A DNA stretch of 64,000 nucleotides from Nocardia pseudovaccinii NBRC 100343 (lineage in GTDB: Bacteria > Actinomycetota > Actinomycetes > Mycobacteriales > Mycobacteriaceae). Both the position numbers and the translations under genes were made by a program. How positions within the stretch are numbered: position 1 is the stretch's first letter; every line of letters begins with the position of its first letter. The stretch spans positions 1 to 64,000 of the forward strand of contig NZ_BDBY01000207.1 of the NCBI RefSeq assembly GCF_001613225.1, read 5' to 3'. The notes below the pieces were generated by a model. It saw only the letters and a list, made by a program, of their open reading frames with translations. It had not been told where the DNA came from and ran no database searches. Shown here in pieces: positions 8,517 through 17,172 of the stretch.

Positions 8517-9300
8517 CGCCATCGTTGAGCGTGATGGACGTGTGGTTCGCATCGTCCTCAATCGCCCCGAATCACGTAACGCTCTGACATTCGAGATGCT
8601 GGAGACGTTGGTCGACACCCTCGACAGCCTGGCAAAAGACAGCTACGTGCAGGTTGTGCTGATCGAAGGTGCCGGTGCGGACTTCTCTGTCGGAGCCGAT
8701 ATGTCGGTCTTGGCGACCATGAATCAAGGTGACCGACCGCAGGACGCGCCGAGTCCAGAGCGTATCCGCAACACCTACCGGATCCCGGTTTTGCTGCATA
8801 GCATCCCGCAGATCACGGTCGCCGCGGTGCGCGGCGCCTGCGCCGGTGCGGGTTTCGGCATCGCGTGTGCGTGCGATGTCCGGCTTTGCGACGACACTGC
8901 GCTGTTCCGCACCGCTTTCGCCAGAGTCGGAGTCGCAGGCGACATGTGCGGCGCGTGGAGCCTGCCTCGGATCGTCGGCAGCAGTTTGGCCTACCGGCTG
9001 TACCTGTTCAATGAACGGGTCGAAGCACAAGCCGCAGCTGCCATGGGTCTTGCGACCCGGGTGTTCGACAAGGACGCTTTCGACGCTGCACTCTCCGATG
9101 CGGTCGATCAGCTTGCCGCCATGTCACCGCTGGCCTTAAGGGGGATGAAGCGTAACTTCCTCGACGCCCAACATTTGGGCCTCGCGGAATACGAGAAGAT
9201 CGAGACCGGGCGTCACGAAGAACTCCTGGCCACCGAAGACATCATGGAAGCTGCGCTGGCCTTCCTCGAAAAGCGCACGCCACGCTTCCAGGGCCGCTGA
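8509..9300 (+). CDS. Enoyl-CoA hydratase/isomerase family protein, PaaG-like active site
   Basis: A 263-residue crotonase starting at GTG 8509, which overlaps the VOC stop by 8 bp. Oxyanion-hole segments are DFSVGADMSVL and GACAGAGFGIACACD. Both classical hydratase glutamates are absent; the second active-site loop reads FRTAFARVGVAGDMCG, with an Asp where PaaG-type isomerases have theirs. It ends FLEKRTPRFQGR, the usual crotonase tail. It is the second crotonase of the cluster and may act in sequence with the first. Confidence 0.8.
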   Translation: MSDAIVERDGRVVRIVLNRPESRNALTFEMLETLVDTLDSLAKDSYVQVVLIEGAGADFSVGADMSVLATMNQGDRPQDAPSPERIRNTYRIPVLLHSIPQITVAAVRGACAGAGFGIACACDVRLCDDTALFRTAFARVGVAGDMCGAWSLPRIVGSSLAYRLYLFNERVEAQAAAAMGLATRVFDKDAFDAALSDAVDQLAAMSPLALRGMKRNFLDAQHLGLAEYEKIETGRHEELLATEDIMEAALAFLEKRTPRFQGR

Positions 9301-9346
9301 CAAGCGATCAGGTGATCGGCAATTCGTAGGATTCGGAGATGAAGAG

Positions 9347-10348
9347 ATGACCATAGACGCCGTACGTGCCGGCGATGAACTCGATTGGGAAGCAACGCAA
9401 CGTTACCTGCGCTCGGTCCTCGATCTGCCGCAGGGACCCTTCTCCGTTCGGCAGTTTACCGCTGGCCACGCTAATCTCACTTACCTGTTGCACTTCGGCG
9501 ATGCACCGATCGTGCTCCGTAGGCCGCCTCGTGGAACGTTGGCACTGGGCTCCCATGATATGCACCGAGAATTCCGTGTGCTCTCCCGGTTGAACAACAG
9601 CTACCCACGGGCGCCCCGGGCATTACACTTCTGTCCCGACGAGACAATCGTCGGCTCGCCCTTCATTGTGGTCGAATACCGCACTGGTGAGACGGTTTAC
9701 GATGCCGTGCCCGCATCAATGGCCGGTCTGCCCGACGTGGCCCACCGGTTGAATATGGCCGTCATCGACGCCGCAGCGGATCTACACGCGGTCGACGTCG
9801 ACGCGGTCGGTCTCAGTGATCTCGGTAAGCCCAGTGGATTTGGCGAACGTCAGGTTGCCAACTGGTCGGAGCGATGGCGCCGCGTCGCGCCACCAGACGG
9901 GTCGTCTCTTATGTTCGACGTCTCGGCGCGTTTGGCTCAGACAGTGCCTGCGCCACGGAAGATCGCTTTGGTGCACAACGACCTCAAGCTGGACAACTGC
10001 CAATTCGCGTCAGGTGAGCCCGACACCGTCACCGCCGTATTCGACTGGGATATGGCCACCATCGGCGATCCGCTCTTCGACATCGGTGCGTTGCTGGACG
10101 CGACGACATGGAATCCGTTGTGGGTGTTGTCAACTGAGGAGGCTCTGAGGCGGTACTCATCGCGATCAGGAGCCGACACCAGCATCGTGGCGTGGTACCT
10201 GGCTTTCGCACATTGGCGCACCGCTGTGGTGATACAGCAGTTCAGCCATCGTCATGCTGCCGGTGACAGTGCCGACGACCGTCTTGCCAACATCGGCCAG
10301 GGCGTTCTCGAGCGCGCAGAGTGGGCGCGAGAGCTTCTCGACGCGTAG
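9347..10348 (+). CDS. Aminoglycoside-phosphotransferase-like kinase (ACAD10/11 N-domain, LvaA type)
   Basis: A 333-residue APH/choline-kinase-fold protein. Visible are the nucleotide loop region FTAGHANLTYLL, the Brenner motif HNDLKLDN and the metal motif FDWDMATIGDPLFDIG. In mammalian ACAD10/11 this domain is fused to the ACAD domain, and in the Pseudomonas putida levulinate pathway LvaA is separate. There the kinase phosphorylates a 4-hydroxyacyl-CoA so that phosphate can be eliminated. The ACAD11-like gene at 5662 makes that role likely here. Antibiotic resistance is unlikely. Confidence 0.8.
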   Translation: MTIDAVRAGDELDWEATQRYLRSVLDLPQGPFSVRQFTAGHANLTYLLHFGDAPIVLRRPPRGTLALGSHDMHREFRVLSRLNNSYPRAPRALHFCPDETIVGSPFIVVEYRTGETVYDAVPASMAGLPDVAHRLNMAVIDAAADLHAVDVDAVGLSDLGKPSGFGERQVANWSERWRRVAPPDGSSLMFDVSARLAQTVPAPRKIALVHNDLKLDNCQFASGEPDTVTAVFDWDMATIGDPLFDIGALLDATTWNPLWVLSTEEALRRYSSRSGADTSIVAWYLAFAHWRTAVVIQQFSHRHAAGDSADDRLANIGQGVLERAEWARELLDA

Positions 10349-10483
10349 TCGACCGACGTGGCTCGGAGCAGCCAGCCACACCCGGGAGCAGCGACGATCC
10401 GAGCGCAACGCAGCCGAGCTGGCCCCGGCCCGGCTGCCAGTGGTGCGCAGGCGTTGGTCAGGGCCGCGCGGCACGGCGGCGAG

Positions 10484-11716
10484 TCACGTGACCCGGTAGC
10501 GCAGCGGCAGGTGCTTGAGGCCGCCGATGAACGTGGTGGCCACCAACTCCGGTTGCCCGGCGAGCTCGATGTCGGTCAACCGAGGTAGCAGCTCGCAGAA
10601 GAAGCTACTGATCTCCATTCGAGCGAGTGTGGCCCCCAAGCAGAAGTGAGCGCCGTGTCCGAATCCCAGATGTCTGTTCGGGTGGCGGGTCACGTCGAAG
10701 CGATCGGCGTCAGTGAATACCTCTTCATCCCTGTTGGCCGACACGTAGCAGAGAAACACGGACTCTCCCTGCGGGATTCGCACGTCATTGACGGTGGCGT
10801 CGGCTCGAGCCGTGCGCATGAACCCTTTGATGGGCGTCACCCACCGAACCATCTCATCGGCTGCAGTCGCCGCCAGGCTGAGATTCTGGGAGAACCGCTG
10901 CCGCTGATCGGGATTCTCCACCAAGGCGCGCATACCCCCCGCGATGGTCGCACTCGTGGTGTCGTGGCCGCCGACGGCCATGGTGACGAAGTAGGATGTC
11001 GTGTCGATATCGGAAAGCGGCTGTCCATTGATTCTGGCGTTGGCGATCGCTGATCCGAAGTCATCAGTCGGGTTGCGTCTCTTCTCCTGCGCCAGTGCAG
11101 TGAAGTACTCGAACATGTCGAGCAAGGCCTGCATATTTTCTTCTGGTGTCGCACTGCGTTGAAACTCTGAATCTGAGCTACCGACCATTTCTTGTGTCAG
11201 TTTGAGCATTCTCGGGAAATCGCTTTCCGGGACTCCGATGAGCGACATGATCACATGCAGGGGATAGTTGACGGCGATCTCCTGCACAAAATCACACTCG
11301 GGTCCGACCGCACGCATCCTGTCGACGTAGTCGCTCGCGAGTTCTTCGATGCGTAGCTGCAGTCGTCGTAGGGCTTTCGGGCGAAACCAATTGGTACCTA
11401 TGCTGCGCATGGCGAGATGATCTGCTCCGTCCATATGCAGCAGTGTGCGGACCTGTGTCCCTGACTGTAGTTCCTCGTCAGCCTCGCTCATCAGTACCGG
11501 CCGCGACGCATTGGTGAACAACAGGTTGTCGCGTTCGATCGCGATGACGTCGGCATGCCGGGCGATCGCATAGAAGGGGCGGTAGGCCGGCACGTCGACC
11601 AATGTCACCGGTGACTCGCGACGGAGCTGTTCCATTGTGCGGTACAGGCTTTGCTCATCCGCGTAGGCGGCCGGGTCAGCGATTGAAGCGGCCGCTTGCT
11701 CGATCGTGTTGGTCAT
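10484..11716 (-). CDS. Cytochrome P450
   Basis: A 410-residue soluble bacterial P450. Motifs in order: I-helix AVGGHDTTSA, ExxR as DEMVRWV, and the haem loop FGHGAHFCLGATLAR with the Cys ligand. The start ATG 11716 (MTNTIEQAA) is preferred because upstream residues in the frame are unlike P450s. The sequence resembles actinobacterial CYPs of steroid, fatty-acid or terpenoid catabolism, but I cannot name a CYP family. It is 100 bp downstream of the SDR at 11817-12755 on the same strand; it converges with the kinase gene. It needs a ferredoxin or rubredoxin partner, not encoded beside it. Confidence 0.9.
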   Translation of the reverse strand: MTNTIEQAAASIADPAAYADEQSLYRTMEQLRRESPVTLVDVPAYRPFYAIARHADVIAIERDNLLFTNASRPVLMSEADEELQSGTQVRTLLHMDGADHLAMRSIGTNWFRPKALRRLQLRIEELASDYVDRMRAVGPECDFVQEIAVNYPLHVIMSLIGVPESDFPRMLKLTQEMVGSSDSEFQRSATPEENMQALLDMFEYFTALAQEKRRNPTDDFGSAIANARINGQPLSDIDTTSYFVTMAVGGHDTTSATIAGGMRALVENPDQRQRFSQNLSLAATAADEMVRWVTPIKGFMRTARADATVNDVRIPQGESVFLCYVSANRDEEVFTDADRFDVTRHPNRHLGFGHGAHFCLGATLARMEISSFFCELLPRLTDIELAGQPELVATTFIGGLKHLPLRYRVT

Positions 11717-11816
11717 GGTGCCCAGCTCCTGTACTGCGGTGGCGGCGAAATTCGGGTGACGCTGTGTTGGATCGGAGCGCTTTCCTGATCTGCGTCCTGA
11801 TGACGTTCCAAGTTGG

Positions 11817-12755
11817 TCATTCGGCCCCGTGGGCCCGCCGATTCTCGATATCTGCAGCGGCGCTGGGCTCGGACACGGCGTGGTCGCGAGGCGACGATGG
11901 GCCGTCGGACGGTTTGACGATGCCCGTTGATCGCTCCACCCGCTGGTGATATGCCCGACGAGCGGCGGCGTCGAAATCAAGGAACGTCCGGTCGATCCCG
12001 GATCGCCGGAACAGCCATCGACGCATCCGTGGGGTCAGCGTCGACAGCAGCGCAGATGCGTAGCGCATCGACGGAGGGAGTGGACACTCCGTCCTCGGGC
12101 GATCCAGAACGCCGACGACCGCCGTAGCCACCTCTGACGGATGTAACACCCTGGTTCGGTTACCGGTCGGCGTTCCTGCGATGAGCTCGGTTTGGGTGAA
12201 CGGTGGCAGCACGGTGCTTATCTCGACCCCATGAGGGGCGAACTCATCGGCCATCGCACGGGATAGGCCTACGACAGCGAATTTGGTTGCTGCATAGACC
12301 ACTTGTCCAGGCAGGGCAACGACGCCTGCCATCGACGCGATGTTGATGATATGTCCGCTGCGCCGAGACACCATGTCGGGCAGCACCAACTGGCAGCCAT
12401 TGAGCACCCCGTGGATGTTCACATCGACAGTGGTTTGAATCGTTCGCGTCGTTTCATCGAGGAACGATCCCACCGGCATCACACCGGCGTTGTTGATGAG
12501 CACCTCGATTGGGCCGCCGACGTCGTGTCGAGCGTGCTCGAGAAAGTCAGCGAACGAGTCTCGATCGGTGACGTCGAGTGGATGACCGGTCAGCGGCGCA
12601 TCCCGCACCGAGTCCAGCGCGATCCCGAGCTCAGCGAGATCGCGGTCGCCGATCACCACTCGGGCCCCGCGGTCGAGCAACGCGGTCGCGGTGGCCAGCC
12701 CGATTCCGCGCGCCGCACCCGTAATCGCGATCGCCTTACCCCTGATTCGGTCCAT
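11817..12755 (-). CDS. SDR family oxidoreductase
   Basis: A 312-residue short-chain dehydrogenase: ITGAARGIGLA, DRDLAELG for the NAD-type acidic residue, NNAGVMPVG, NIASMAGVV with the catalytic Ser, and YAATKFAVVGL for Tyr and Lys. It carries a C-terminal extension of about 60 residues beyond the core fold, ending in a charged tail. I placed the start at ATG 12755 with GAGGAG-like bases just upstream (TGAGGAGTTG). It is the first gene of a minus-strand pair with the P450 and probably oxidises the alcohol that the P450 makes. Confidence 0.85.
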   Translation of the reverse strand: MDRIRGKAIAITGAARGIGLATATALLDRGARVVIGDRDLAELGIALDSVRDAPLTGHPLDVTDRDSFADFLEHARHDVGGPIEVLINNAGVMPVGSFLDETTRTIQTTVDVNIHGVLNGCQLVLPDMVSRRSGHIINIASMAGVVALPGQVVYAATKFAVVGLSRAMADEFAPHGVEISTVLPPFTQTELIAGTPTGNRTRVLHPSEVATAVVGVLDRPRTECPLPPSMRYASALLSTLTPRMRRWLFRRSGIDRTFLDFDAAARRAYHQRVERSTGIVKPSDGPSSPRDHAVSEPSAAADIENRRAHGAE

Positions 12756-13019
12756 GTTCAACTCCTCATCGAGGACGGTTGGAAACTGAGCGCACTCGCG
12801 GATGGCTAAATCCCCTGCGCCGAAACAACAATCGCAGCTGGAGTCCGTCACCGTGTCGCAGCAGCCCCACGCGAACTCCGGTGCGGCAGACCCGCACGCG
12901 GGTGACCGAGAACTCCATTTCAAGACATCTCCTGCACGCGTTCATCGCGCGACCGGCGTTGCAACGTACTCACGCCCGCTGCTGCGCCGAGCGCCACGGT
13001 GAGTCGCACCCACGCCCTT

Positions 13020-13040
13020 TAAAACATCAATGCCTTCTTA
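13020..13040. promoter_or_regulatory. 21-bp palindromic operator, copy 3
   Basis: The halves are TAAAACATCA and TGCCTTCTTA around a central A, matching the dyad TAAnA-n3-CA-n-TG-n3-Tn-TTA. It lies 265 bp upstream of the minus-strand SDR-P450 pair and beyond it begins the next gene cluster. The rest of 12756-13116 holds no convincing gene. Confidence 0.55.
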
Positions 13041-13116
13041 ACACGCTAGTGGCTGGAGTCACAAGGGCAATCTCGGGCGCATCGACGCTGAGACCGAATT
13101 GGCGCGTAGCGGCTAG

Positions 13117-13422
13117 GGCCCGGCTAGGGCAGTTCTCGCACAAAAAGAGAACACGCCGGACTGGGAGCGTGTCAATGCGGCGGCGGTTTACCGTCAAGTG
13201 GTCGACTTCATCGAGCTCACCGACGGCGCGGCGACCCGTTTGAGCTCGGAGCTGAAGGGGCAGTTCGTCGCGATCTGCTGGATCGGACAAATTTGGGCGC
13301 GTATCCCGGATCCGAAACCGGGCTACATCGCGCCTTGGGATCAACTGCCGCAGTGGCAGCAGAAGACCGATATCGGCGTCTTCGAGGCGATCGAGCGCGA
13401 TGTGACGGCGTCCAAGTCGTAG
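13117..13422 (+). CDS. Conserved-looking small protein, probably 5'-truncated
   Basis: The frame after the stop at 13114-13116 reads TPDWERVNAAAVYRQVVDF then LKGQFVAICWIGQIWARIPDPKPGY and ends ERDVTASKS. It reads like a real protein in composition, but it has no ATG; the only in-frame GTG is at 13198, which would cut into the conserved-looking part. I do not recognise a domain. Loss of the 5' end by rearrangement is the simplest explanation. Confidence 0.4.
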   Translation, partial: GPARAVLAQKENTPDWERVNAAAVYRQVVDFIELTDGAATRLSSELKGQFVAICWIGQIWARIPDPKPGYIAPWDQLPQWQQKTDIGVFEAIERDVTASKS

Positions 13423-13510
13423 GCTTCTTCTCCATTGTTCGGCGAAAGGTTCTCTCGCCCAACGACTTCACAGGCGCCGACAAAGTCGCCGACGCCTGGC
13501 GGCCTTCGAA

Positions 13511-13912
13511 TCAGTTGTTGGGCGTGCGGCTGGTGAAATCGAAGGAGCCGCCGTCGATACCCCAGGAGATGATCCGATCGGGATGGATCCGAATGATCGC
13601 GCGCTCCTGGGGCGGGAACGGCGGCTCCTGGTCGTCGAGCGCTTCGGCCGTGCCGCGCACCTCGACGCCGCGAATAACATACGGCTCCAACGAGACCTGC
13701 TGGTCGACGACGAACGACACCCGACTGCCCGCCTCGACGTTGCGGTACTTACGGCTGGTCTGCATGCGCATGCCGCCGATATCGATGGTTCCGTCGGCAT
13801 TCACCCGATAGCTGGTCGGGTTGTTCTGCACGACGCCGTCGGGCGATACCGTCGCCAGCCGACCGATCCCGGCCTCCGCGAGGAACTGCTGCTCGTTCGT
13901 AGTGAAAGTCAC
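13511..13912 (-). CDS. PPOX-class F420-dependent or FMN enzyme (split-barrel)
   Basis: A small flavin/F420-binding split-barrel protein of 133 residues when started at GTG 13912 (VTFTTNEQQFLAEA), the usual beginning in this family; an upstream ATG adds 12 residues. Marks are GIGRLATVSPDG, PTSYRVNADGTIDIGG, SRKYRNV and VSFVVDQ, then PYVIRGVEVRGTAE. Such proteins reduce deazaflavin-linked substrates or bind F420. It stands 68 bp downstream of the small gene at 13981 and could be the last gene of that minus-strand group. Confidence 0.75.
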   Translation of the reverse strand: MTFTTNEQQFLAEAGIGRLATVSPDGVVQNNPTSYRVNADGTIDIGGMRMQTSRKYRNVEAGSRVSFVVDQQVSLEPYVIRGVEVRGTAEALDDQEPPFPPQERAIIRIHPDRIISWGIDGGSFDFTSRTPNN

Positions 13913-13980
13913 CGATGAAGCGTAGCGGGATGCCTCGGCAGCGATCACGCCATCCTCGGGTGCACGATTGCTCCTACACG

Positions 13981-14280
13981 TCAGTCGCTGGACGGCAGAG
14001 CTTTGGCCTGCTTGAGCTCCAAGGGGATGTCGTGCACCGCGAGCGTGCCGGATCCCGGTCGGGTGACGAGGATTTCGGCTCCCGTCTCGTGGACGTACCG
14101 TTTTCCGAGCGCGGTGCCGTCGGCGAAACGCGGGTCGAGATCGGTGGTCGTCTTCTCGGCTCCGACCGGCACCATGGGAGCGCCGCCACAGCGCAGCCCG
14201 TCGAGAGCGTCGGTGGCTCTGATGACGATCACCTGGGTTTCGCAGACCTGGCTTTCCAGCCGGGCGCCACTGTTGATCAC
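13981..14280 (-). CDS. Small conserved protein coupled to the acyl-CoA ligase
   Basis: A 99-residue protein whose GTG start (14280) overlaps the ligase stop as GTGA. It reads VCETQVIVIRATDALDGL, then LRCGGAPMVPVG, and ends LELKQAKALPSSD. The cysteines suggest metal binding, but I cannot name a fold. The tight coupling to an acyl-CoA ligase suggests it serves the same pathway. A longer upstream frame inside the ligase gene is not credible. Confidence 0.65.
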   Translation of the reverse strand: MINSGARLESQVCETQVIVIRATDALDGLRCGGAPMVPVGAEKTTTDLDPRFADGTALGKRYVHETGAEILVTRPGSGTLAVHDIPLELKQAKALPSSD

Positions 14281-15785
14281 GATGCTTCCTCGATGGTGGG
14301 GGTGAGTTCTTCGATCAGGTTGCGCCGCAGGACTTTTCCGGTCGGTGTGGCGGGCAGCTGATCGCGGAATACGATGCGGTCCGGTGTTCGCGATCCGCGC
14401 AGGTTGGCGCGGACGTAGTCGCGCAGCACTTCCGGTTCCGGGTTGCAGTTGGGCGCCGGGACGACCACCGCGACGATGATCTGGCCCCATTGCGGGTCGG
14501 GGACGCCGACCACCGCGGTCTCGTGGACGTGCGGGTGTTCGACGAGCACATCCTCCAGTTCAGCCGGTGCGATGTTCTCACCGCCCCGGATGATGGTGTC
14601 GTCGCCGCGGCCGCCGAGGAACAGGTAGCCGTCTTCATCGAGGGTGGCGAGATCGTTGGTGGGGAACCAGCCTTCGCCGTCGAGCACTGAACCGATATCG
14701 GCGTAGGCGCCTGACACCTGCGGGCCGCGGACGAACAGCGCGCCGGTCGCGCCCGGGGCGGCGATAGTGCCGTCTTCGGCCCGGATCTGCAGTTCTATGC
14801 CGGGGACCGCGCGGCCGACCGAGCCGAGCCGTTTCGCGATGGCGGGATCGTCGGCGTGATAAGCGTTCCGGTGATCGTCGGGGGTGAGTACCGCGACGGT
14901 CGAACTGGTCTCGGTCAGGCCGTAGGCGTTTACCAAGCCGACGTCGGGCAGCAGCTCGAGGGTCTTGCGCACGAGCGGCAGCGGCGCCTTCGAACCGCCG
15001 TAGGCGAGGGTGCGCAGGGTCGGCAGTGTCACCGGCGCGGCCTCCAGCGTGCTGACGATCCGATCGAGCATCGTCGGCACCACGGTGGCGTTGGTGATCT
15101 GCTCGTCGTTGACCAGCCGGATCCACTCCCGTGACTCGAACTGCCTGAGGTACACCATTTTTCGTCCCGCATAGAGATTCGACAGTGCCGCGCCGACGCC
15201 CGCGATGTGATACGGCGGCACGCAGATCAGCGCGGCGTCGCCGGGCGCGGCCGAGCCGAAGTCGACGGTGCCCATGACGTAGCTGATCAGGTTGGCATGG
15301 GTCAGCTCCACCGCCTTGGGACGTGCGGTCGTGCCGGAGGTGAACAGTACGACCGCGACGTCTTCGGGTGCTGCCTCGACGATCTCGCTGTCCGATGCCG
15401 CGGCCCGCGTGGCGGCGAGGAACAGATCGGTGTCGATGACCTGTTTGCCCGAACCCTCGACCGCCTCGGCGTATTCGGCGTCCACCACCACCAGCGGCGC
15501 GGGCAACCGGTCGATCAGCTCGCGCAGCGCCGAGGCGCTGAGACGGTAGTTCAACGGGGTGAAGGCCCTTCCGGCTCGGGCGGAGCCGAACAGCAACAGA
15601 GGCACCATGACGCCACCGGTGCCGACGTATGCGACGTGTCCGACGCCCGACGAACCGATCAGTCCCGCCGCGCCGCGGGCCATCGCATCCAGTTCCGCGG
15701 TGGTGATCCGAAAAGCGCCCGACACGACCGCGAGGCGATCGGGATCGTCGGCCTCGATCATGTCGAGCAATAGCGCGATGCTCAA
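14277..15785 (-). CDS. Acyl-CoA synthetase (AMP-forming)
   Basis: A 502-residue ANL-superfamily ligase. The P-loop-like motif is VLFTSGTTARPKAVELTH, then YGLTETSST, the hinge FLGGRGDDTIIRGGENIAPAE and the C-terminal lysine in TPTGKVLRRNL. It should activate a carboxylic acid with ATP and CoA; the acid is unknown. Its start lies 3 bp after the amidohydrolase stop, so the two are one operon, and the small gene 13981 follows by overlap. Confidence 0.9.
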   Translation of the reverse strand: MSIALLLDMIEADDPDRLAVVSGAFRITTAELDAMARGAAGLIGSSGVGHVAYVGTGGVMVPLLLFGSARAGRAFTPLNYRLSASALRELIDRLPAPLVVVDAEYAEAVEGSGKQVIDTDLFLAATRAAASDSEIVEAAPEDVAVVLFTSGTTARPKAVELTHANLISYVMGTVDFGSAAPGDAALICVPPYHIAGVGAALSNLYAGRKMVYLRQFESREWIRLVNDEQITNATVVPTMLDRIVSTLEAAPVTLPTLRTLAYGGSKAPLPLVRKTLELLPDVGLVNAYGLTETSSTVAVLTPDDHRNAYHADDPAIAKRLGSVGRAVPGIELQIRAEDGTIAAPGATGALFVRGPQVSGAYADIGSVLDGEGWFPTNDLATLDEDGYLFLGGRGDDTIIRGGENIAPAELEDVLVEHPHVHETAVVGVPDPQWGQIIVAVVVPAPNCNPEPEVLRDYVRANLRGSRTPDRIVFRDQLPATPTGKVLRRNLIEELTPTIEEAS

Positions 15786-15788
15786 ACC

Positions 15789-17093
15789 TCAGCCCGCGTT
15801 CTGGGCGGTCGCGGCTTTGATCTGCGCCTGGAACTGCCGCAGCTTCTCCTCCGCCGCGGTCGACTTGTGGCTGCGAGCCTGAATGATGACATCGTGGTCC
15901 CCGGCGGCCGCGCGCAACGCGCCGACGGTGGCCTTCTCCCGCGGTACATGGGCGAACGGGTCGAAGGAGTACCAGCGCATGGCGTTCAGGTGGGTCATCT
16001 TGTCGATCTCGTCATCGGGCACCTGCTCGCGCTGCAGCACCTCGTGCAGTGCCTCGGGCGCGTCCGGCCACATGGAGTCGCTGTGCGGGTAGTCGGCTTC
16101 CCACGAGATGTTGTCGATGCCGATTTCGTTGCGCAATCGCACACCGATCGGATCACTGATGAAACAGGTCAGGAAGTGGTCCCGGAAAACCTCGGACGGC
16201 AGCTTGCCGCCGAAATCCTGCATGGTCCACGTCGAATGCATTTCGAAGGTGCGGTCGACGCGTTCCAGGAAGTACGGAATCCAGCCGGTGCCGCCTTCAG
16301 ACAGTGCGATCTTGAGGTCCGGATAGTCCTTGACGGGCCTGGACCACAACAGATCCGCGGCGGCCTGCACGATATTCATCGGCTGCAGCGTGATCATCAC
16401 ATCCGGCGGCGAGTCGACCGCGGGAATCGAGAGCCGTCCCGATGATCCGATGTGGACGCTGCATACGGTATCGGTGTCGACCAGGGCCTGCCACAGCGGA
16501 TTCCAGTACGGGTCGTGGAAACTGGGGTAGCCCAATGCCGCCGGGTTCTCCGTGAACGTCAGCGAATGCACACCCTTGTCCGCGCACCGGCGCACTTCCG
16601 CGGCGCACAGTTCGGCGTCCCAGATCACCGGCAGCGCCATGGGTATGAAGCGTCCGGGGTAGGCGCCGCACCACTCATCGATGTGCCAGTCGTTGTAGGC
16701 CCGCACCAGGGCCAGCGAGAAGTCCGAATCGTCGGTGGCGAACAGGCGGGCCGCGAAGCCCGGGAACGACGGGAAGTTCATCGACGCCAGAATGCCGCCG
16801 GCGTTCATATCCTTGACGCGCTCGTCGACGTCATAGCAGCCGGGCCGGATCTCGTCCAGCCCTTCGGGTTCGAGCCCGTACTCTTCCTTCGGTCGCCCGG
16901 CCACCGCATTGAGTGCGACATTGGGAACGACGATGTCGCGGAACTTCCACATGTCGGCGCCGTTGTCGGTGTGTATCAACCGCGGCGCGTCGGCGGCGTA
17001 CTTCTTCGGCAGGTGGTTTTCGAACATGTCCGGCGGTTCGATGATGTGGTCATCGACGCTGATCAGAATCATGTCGTTCTTGTCCACGTCCAC
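15789..17093 (-). CDS. Amidohydrolase-2 family metal-dependent hydrolase
   Basis: A 434-residue TIM-barrel protein of the amidohydrolase_2 group (decarboxylases and C-C or amide hydrolases). Marks: SVDDHIIEPPDMF near the N-terminus, VCSVHIGSSG, ALSEGGTGWIPYFLERVD and SWEADYPHSDSMWPD near the C-terminus with an acidic metal ligand. Related proteins often lie in aromatic or alicyclic degradation clusters and can hydrolyse ring-cleavage products. It is preceded by operator site A at 17109 and is the first gene of the operon with the ligase. Confidence 0.85.
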   Translation of the reverse strand: MDVDKNDMILISVDDHIIEPPDMFENHLPKKYAADAPRLIHTDNGADMWKFRDIVVPNVALNAVAGRPKEEYGLEPEGLDEIRPGCYDVDERVKDMNAGGILASMNFPSFPGFAARLFATDDSDFSLALVRAYNDWHIDEWCGAYPGRFIPMALPVIWDAELCAAEVRRCADKGVHSLTFTENPAALGYPSFHDPYWNPLWQALVDTDTVCSVHIGSSGRLSIPAVDSPPDVMITLQPMNIVQAAADLLWSRPVKDYPDLKIALSEGGTGWIPYFLERVDRTFEMHSTWTMQDFGGKLPSEVFRDHFLTCFISDPIGVRLRNEIGIDNISWEADYPHSDSMWPDAPEALHEVLQREQVPDDEIDKMTHLNAMRWYSFDPFAHVPREKATVGALRAAAGDHDVIIQARSHKSTAAEEKLRQFQAQIKAATAQNAG

Positions 17094-17108
17094 ACTCCTT
17101 CGTGGATA

Positions 17109-17128
17109 TTACAGTATGGATTACAATA
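17109..17128 (-). promoter_or_regulatory. Double TAYYGTAA operator, site A
   Basis: On the minus strand it reads TATTGTAA-TCCA-TACTGTAA, two 8-bp boxes with a 4-bp spacer. It lies 16 bp before the amidohydrolase start, so a bound protein would block or assist its promoter. It is one of five like sites (17109, 18436, 21515, 22841, 32939). Confidence 0.6.
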
Positions 17129-17172
17129 TAGCCCATGGCAGGGCCATGGCGGGATCGCCGACGGGATCCGGT

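Noticed and set aside
9347..10348. APH-like kinase as an aminoglycoside resistance gene
   Set aside because: It is embedded in an acyl-CoA catabolic unit with an ACAD11-like partner; the family is far broader than resistance enzymes.
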